Below are positions 21,545 through 24,612 of a DNA stretch of 24,612 nt, in pieces. The position numbers were made by a program, and so were the translations under genes. Positions within the stretch are counted from its first letter, which is position 1, and each line of letters begins with the position of its first letter. The notes beneath the pieces are model-generated. The model had not been told where the DNA came from. It worked only from the letters and a program-made list of their open reading frames with translations, and did no database searches. This stretch comes from a virus, in IMG/VR virus record IMGVR_UViG_3300009165_000036, positions 1 to 24,612 of that record; one strand, written 5' to 3'.

Positions 21545-24465
21545 TAACAGATACATATACGTTTGAGGTTGATTTACAAGGCGGCGCAGGATGGCAGGAC
21601 ATTTCAGACTATGTCGATGCAAAATCATTCGTCCGCGAACGGTCAATATACAACAATCTCAAACCGACGATCAACACAATGCGGTTAAGCATCAATCGTA
21701 ACGCTACACTTTTCAATTCATTTTTCACCTGCCAGAATGAAATACTTTTCAAAGCGACAAAAAACACTGCGGCATATTTCACCGGGTACGTGAAACCTAC
21801 TTTCAAGTATTCAGTGAAAAGTACACTCCAAAAAATGAACCTTGAAATTATTGATAACGGTTATCGGCTACAACGGCGGATCATGTCCGATATTACATAC
21901 ATCGGATATAATGTGATCGATACAAGCACGACGACGGAATCAATCATTCACAAATTATTGACTGCCGCTGGATACTCGGCGGGCGAAATAAATGTGACAT
22001 CAATCGCGAAGACAATCGACTATTTCACGATCGAAAAAGGCAAGCAAACATATCAAGAGGCAATAACTAATTTACTTTTTGAATTCGGATACAATTATTA
22101 TCATGACGAAAGCGGAGACTTTTGTATTTATAAATGGTTGCAAGACACAATTTCGACGACTGACAAATTTCAAAACACGGGAGCCGGAAAAAATATAACC
22201 GGAGAATTATCGGCATCCGTTAAACCGGTTGAGATAAAAGGCGTCGATGTTGCATACTGGCCGCACTATCAGATAACGGAAAACATACCGGTGTTCAACG
22301 AACAGGAAGGGAGTGAATCAAGCTACGCGACAAGGAAAGGGAAAAACTGTTTCGTCGAATTATCGGATGATGAATACTACCCACCTAACTCCGGGACAAC
22401 AGATGTATATATTCCATACTCTGTGAATCTTAATACAGTTAAAAAAAATAATTCTGATTCTGGTTTGACTGTTGGCGTCTATCATATTGTGAATGGAACT
22501 TATCTACCGCCGGATAATAAAACAGCGAACAATTTTTCATCTCATGAAGTGATATGTGTACCGGACACAATCACATACAAAGTTGATGCAATCAATGAAT
22601 ATTTAGCGTCGAAAACATTGACACCGACAATAACGAATTATTATACGCGCGCAAAAGTCGTGATGCAAAACACTCACGGTGAAACTGTGTGGATGACAAA
22701 GTTTCAAATCCTCGGAAAACCGATTTTGCGTGGTGACACTCAAATTGTCATGCGACGATTGATTGAAGATACCGAAAAGATATTGTCGGTCAAAGCACAA
22801 TACATCGTGACAGAGGCAGACGCGACTGCTCTTGCATCCGCGCTCGAACGGTATTACCGATTCGGTGTGTACACATATCAATTGAGATCGCGCGATGTGT
22901 TTGACCCAGGCAATTACGTTTACATCGACGAGGATTACAACATCGGAATCAATGCGCTCTGCCGCATAACAGGTGTTAAAGACGATGAATGGAAAGGCGA
23001 ATACACATACACACTTGAAGGCGTCGCTGCTTATGAGGTCGAAACAATAACAACCGAGGGTGTGCGGGAAATGCCGTCTGTTATATTGCCGTCGGGCGTT
23101 GAAACGGCGGTTGATAAAGCTCCGCAAATACAGTTTATCTCCGCGAGCGGCACGACGACATACGACGCGCCGGGTGAGGGTGATCTATCAAAAATATACG
23201 AGGATGGTGTTGATAATTATTATGAATACACGGGGGGTGCGTGGGTGCAAACAACATCAATTAAAATCGGCGCGATAATTGCCGCCGCGTTTACGGGTTT
23301 GATATCGTGTCTCGCGATTGTAAATCCTGAGGCCGATGTAACATCCGGGGAATGGTTGCCAAATAAGGATTTTCGCATGTTTGCGTTTGAGAATAATTAC
23401 GAGGACCAGAACGGAGTTGATGATTGGTTTGCTAAAAATTATTTACAATTTGAATCAACGATTAAAAAGTTTGGAAGTTATTCCATTAAACACAACTTAT
23501 CTACTGACAACTCAGCTATATTAGTAGCATCTAATACGTGGCTCGGTACTGTTGGAGAGTCTCAGGCGTGGGGTTGTTGGTGTCAATTCAAAACAATTCC
23601 AACAGGATATGGGCAGGCAGTTATATTTGTTCAAGCAGATGGTAATAATTATTTTAATATACAAAACAACGAGGGAACTATTTCTTTGATTATTAAAAAA
23701 GGTGGAACTACGACAACAATTACAGGGCATGAGATAACTAATGATGAATGGCATTATCTTGCTTTTTCGTATGACTCTGTAAATGATGTCGGTTATTTAG
23801 TCATTGATAATAGTATTTATAGTGATACGCCGACAGGTTCATGGGGTGTTGGTACATTTCAGGGTCAATTGAATGTTGGACAACGTATTAGCTCTGTTAA
23901 TGTTTATGAAGCATATTTTGATGAATTGCTTCAATATTACGATAAATATCTTGACCCAAATATCCTCGTCCAGCATTACAATCACGGCTTACCGTGGAAC
24001 ACGGATTATGCGAAAGATGATGTGACACTGATTGCAAAGACAGGCGGACGAGTTTATGCAAAAAATAAATTGACGATCGGTGAAGCTGAATCTGAATTCT
24101 ACAATCCTGAAAACGATATATCAGCCGGTACATTAAAATTATTAAGTTCGACAATTGAACTATTAAATAGTTCCGTCACGTCTACAAGTCTACAAACGCT
24201 CGATGTCAGTTCTTTTATTCCTACCGGAACAAAGGCGTTATTGATTTTATGTCAAATGCAAGAGGGTGGTGGAGCCGTTAGAAGTGTTTATCTATATGCA
24301 AAATCAGATGAATCATATGTAACCGGAAGAATATTAAACTACTCAGGAAACATTGAACATAAACAAATTATTTTTCCGTTAATAACTCCGTATAAAATTT
24401 ACTGGAAAGCCAGTGATACTGATATCGATCTTTTCAAAATAGATTTATTAGGCTATTGGATATAA
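21541..24465 (+). CDS. Tail tip hub/fibre protein with LamG-like domain
   Basis: The 974-residue protein starts at GTG 21541, overlapping the tape measure TGA. Residues about 1-500 look like a tail tip/hub protein: YTFEVDLQGGAGWQDISDYV, then AYFTGYVKPTFKYSV and later VYTYQLRSRDVFDPGNYVYI, resembling distal-tail and gp27-like domains. Residues about 610-806 form a LamG/concanavalin-like module: FENNYEDQNGVDD, KKFGSYSIKHNLS, DEWHYLAFSYDSVNDVGYLV and YFDELLQYYDKYL. Such domains bind glycans. The last ~110 residues form another beta domain. The LamG stretch is noticeably more AT-rich than its flanks. It is probably the host-recognition protein, combining Dit-like and receptor-binding roles; no separate Dit gene is seen. 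Confidence 0.78.
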   Translation: MITDTYTFEVDLQGGAGWQDISDYVDAKSFVRERSIYNNLKPTINTMRLSINRNATLFNSFFTCQNEILFKATKNTAAYFTGYVKPTFKYSVKSTLQKMNLEIIDNGYRLQRRIMSDITYIGYNVIDTSTTTESIIHKLLTAAGYSAGEINVTSIAKTIDYFTIEKGKQTYQEAITNLLFEFGYNYYHDESGDFCIYKWLQDTISTTDKFQNTGAGKNITGELSASVKPVEIKGVDVAYWPHYQITENIPVFNEQEGSESSYATRKGKNCFVELSDDEYYPPNSGTTDVYIPYSVNLNTVKKNNSDSGLTVGVYHIVNGTYLPPDNKTANNFSSHEVICVPDTITYKVDAINEYLASKTLTPTITNYYTRAKVVMQNTHGETVWMTKFQILGKPILRGDTQIVMRRLIEDTEKILSVKAQYIVTEADATALASALERYYRFGVYTYQLRSRDVFDPGNYVYIDEDYNIGINALCRITGVKDDEWKGEYTYTLEGVAAYEVETITTEGVREMPSVILPSGVETAVDKAPQIQFISASGTTTYDAPGEGDLSKIYEDGVDNYYEYTGGAWVQTTSIKIGAIIAAAFTGLISCLAIVNPEADVTSGEWLPNKDFRMFAFENNYEDQNGVDDWFAKNYLQFESTIKKFGSYSIKHNLSTDNSAILVASNTWLGTVGESQAWGCWCQFKTIPTGYGQAVIFVQADGNNYFNIQNNEGTISLIIKKGGTTTTITGHEITNDEWHYLAFSYDSVNDVGYLVIDNSIYSDTPTGSWGVGTFQGQLNVGQRISSVNVYEAYFDELLQYYDKYLDPNILVQHYNHGLPWNTDYAKDDVTLIAKTGGRVYAKNKLTIGEAESEFYNPENDISAGTLKLLSSTIELLNSSVTSTSLQTLDVSSFIPTGTKALLILCQMQEGGGAVRSVYLYAKSDESYVTGRILNYSGNIEHKQIIFPLITPYKIYWKASDTDIDLFKIDLLGYWI

Positions 24466-24478
24466 GAAAGGAAACAGC

Positions 24479-24612
24479 ATGGAAGATGACAGATTTACAT
24501 CGGAACAAATCAACGTACTCGCCGGACTTTTTAAACCGATGCATGACCGGCTCGACTCCTCACTTGAAAAGCAAACGGTATTTAATGAGTCAATCTTGCA
24601 TGCGTTAGACGA
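24479..24612 (+). CDS. Hypothetical protein, N-terminal part only
   Basis: ATG 24479 follows AAAGGAA in the 13-base gap after the tail protein stop. Forty-four codons (MEDDRFTSEQINVLAGLFKP, then MHDRLDSSLEKQTVFNESIL...) run to the window edge without a stop. The polar helical start looks like a small coiled-coil protein such as those near tail-tip or lysis genes, but too little is present to name it. Confidence 0.6.
   Translation, partial: MEDDRFTSEQINVLAGLFKPMHDRLDSSLEKQTVFNESILHALD

Noticed and set aside
1-24612. tRNA or rRNA genes, insertion sequences and attachment sites
   Set aside because: Reading both strands, I saw no cloverleaf with a conserved T-arm, no transposase and no integrase-linked repeat. 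A tRNA scan would be needed to exclude divergent tRNAs.

Overview
The window is a piece of a tailed double-stranded DNA bacteriophage or prophage (Caudoviricetes). It carries a terminase, portal, prohead protease, HK97-type capsid protein, connector and tail genes in canonical order. One tail tube gene, one tape measure gene and no sheath gene point to a siphovirus (long non-contractile tail). The promoters match the bacterial sigma-70 consensus and most genes have purine-rich Shine-Dalgarno sequences, so the host is a bacterium. I cannot name the host. No integrase, repressor or lysis gene lies in the window, so lifestyle is undetermined.

Layout. Positions 1-5516 are transcribed leftward (minus strand). 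From right to left they hold a DUF3223/DCL-like protein, a large PrimPol-D5 primase-helicase and a beta-class adenine DNA methyltransferase ending in a clamp-binding-like peptide. After a fresh TTGACA promoter at about 1995 there follow nine tightly packed small genes, three of them with CxxC zinc-binding signatures. Two of these small genes (336-491 and 1200-1367) and the edge gene (1-185) are short but well supported by start/stop overlaps and Shine-Dalgarno sites.

Positions 5517-5827 are a divergent control region. It has a near-consensus promoter in each direction and a perfect 22-bp inverted repeat around a small hairpin. The rightward promoter has exact TTGACA/TATAAT boxes, with its -10 box only 9 bases before the first ATG, so the small terminase message may be leaderless.

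Positions 5828-24612 are the rightward structural operon: small terminase, large terminase, portal fused to a MuF-type head morphogenesis domain, prohead protease and major capsid protein, then a terminator-like hairpin. Next comes an unusual insert of a GT4-like glycosyltransferase, a radical SAM protein with a SPASM-like C-terminus and a 25-residue membrane peptide. It is followed by an unknown protein, a beta-helix surface protein with a repetitive C-terminus, a 28-residue peptide, a small structural protein, connector, tail completion, putative tail terminator, tail tube, tail assembly chaperone pair (probable -1 frameshift), tape measure, and a 974-residue tail hub/fibre protein with a LamG-like domain. 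The last gene is cut by the window edge.

The left arm would replicate and methylate phage DNA, and the right arm builds the virion. The glycosyltransferase/radical SAM cassette is not part of a standard morphogenesis module. It is the best candidate for an undescribed system, perhaps post-translational decoration of virion proteins or of a small peptide.
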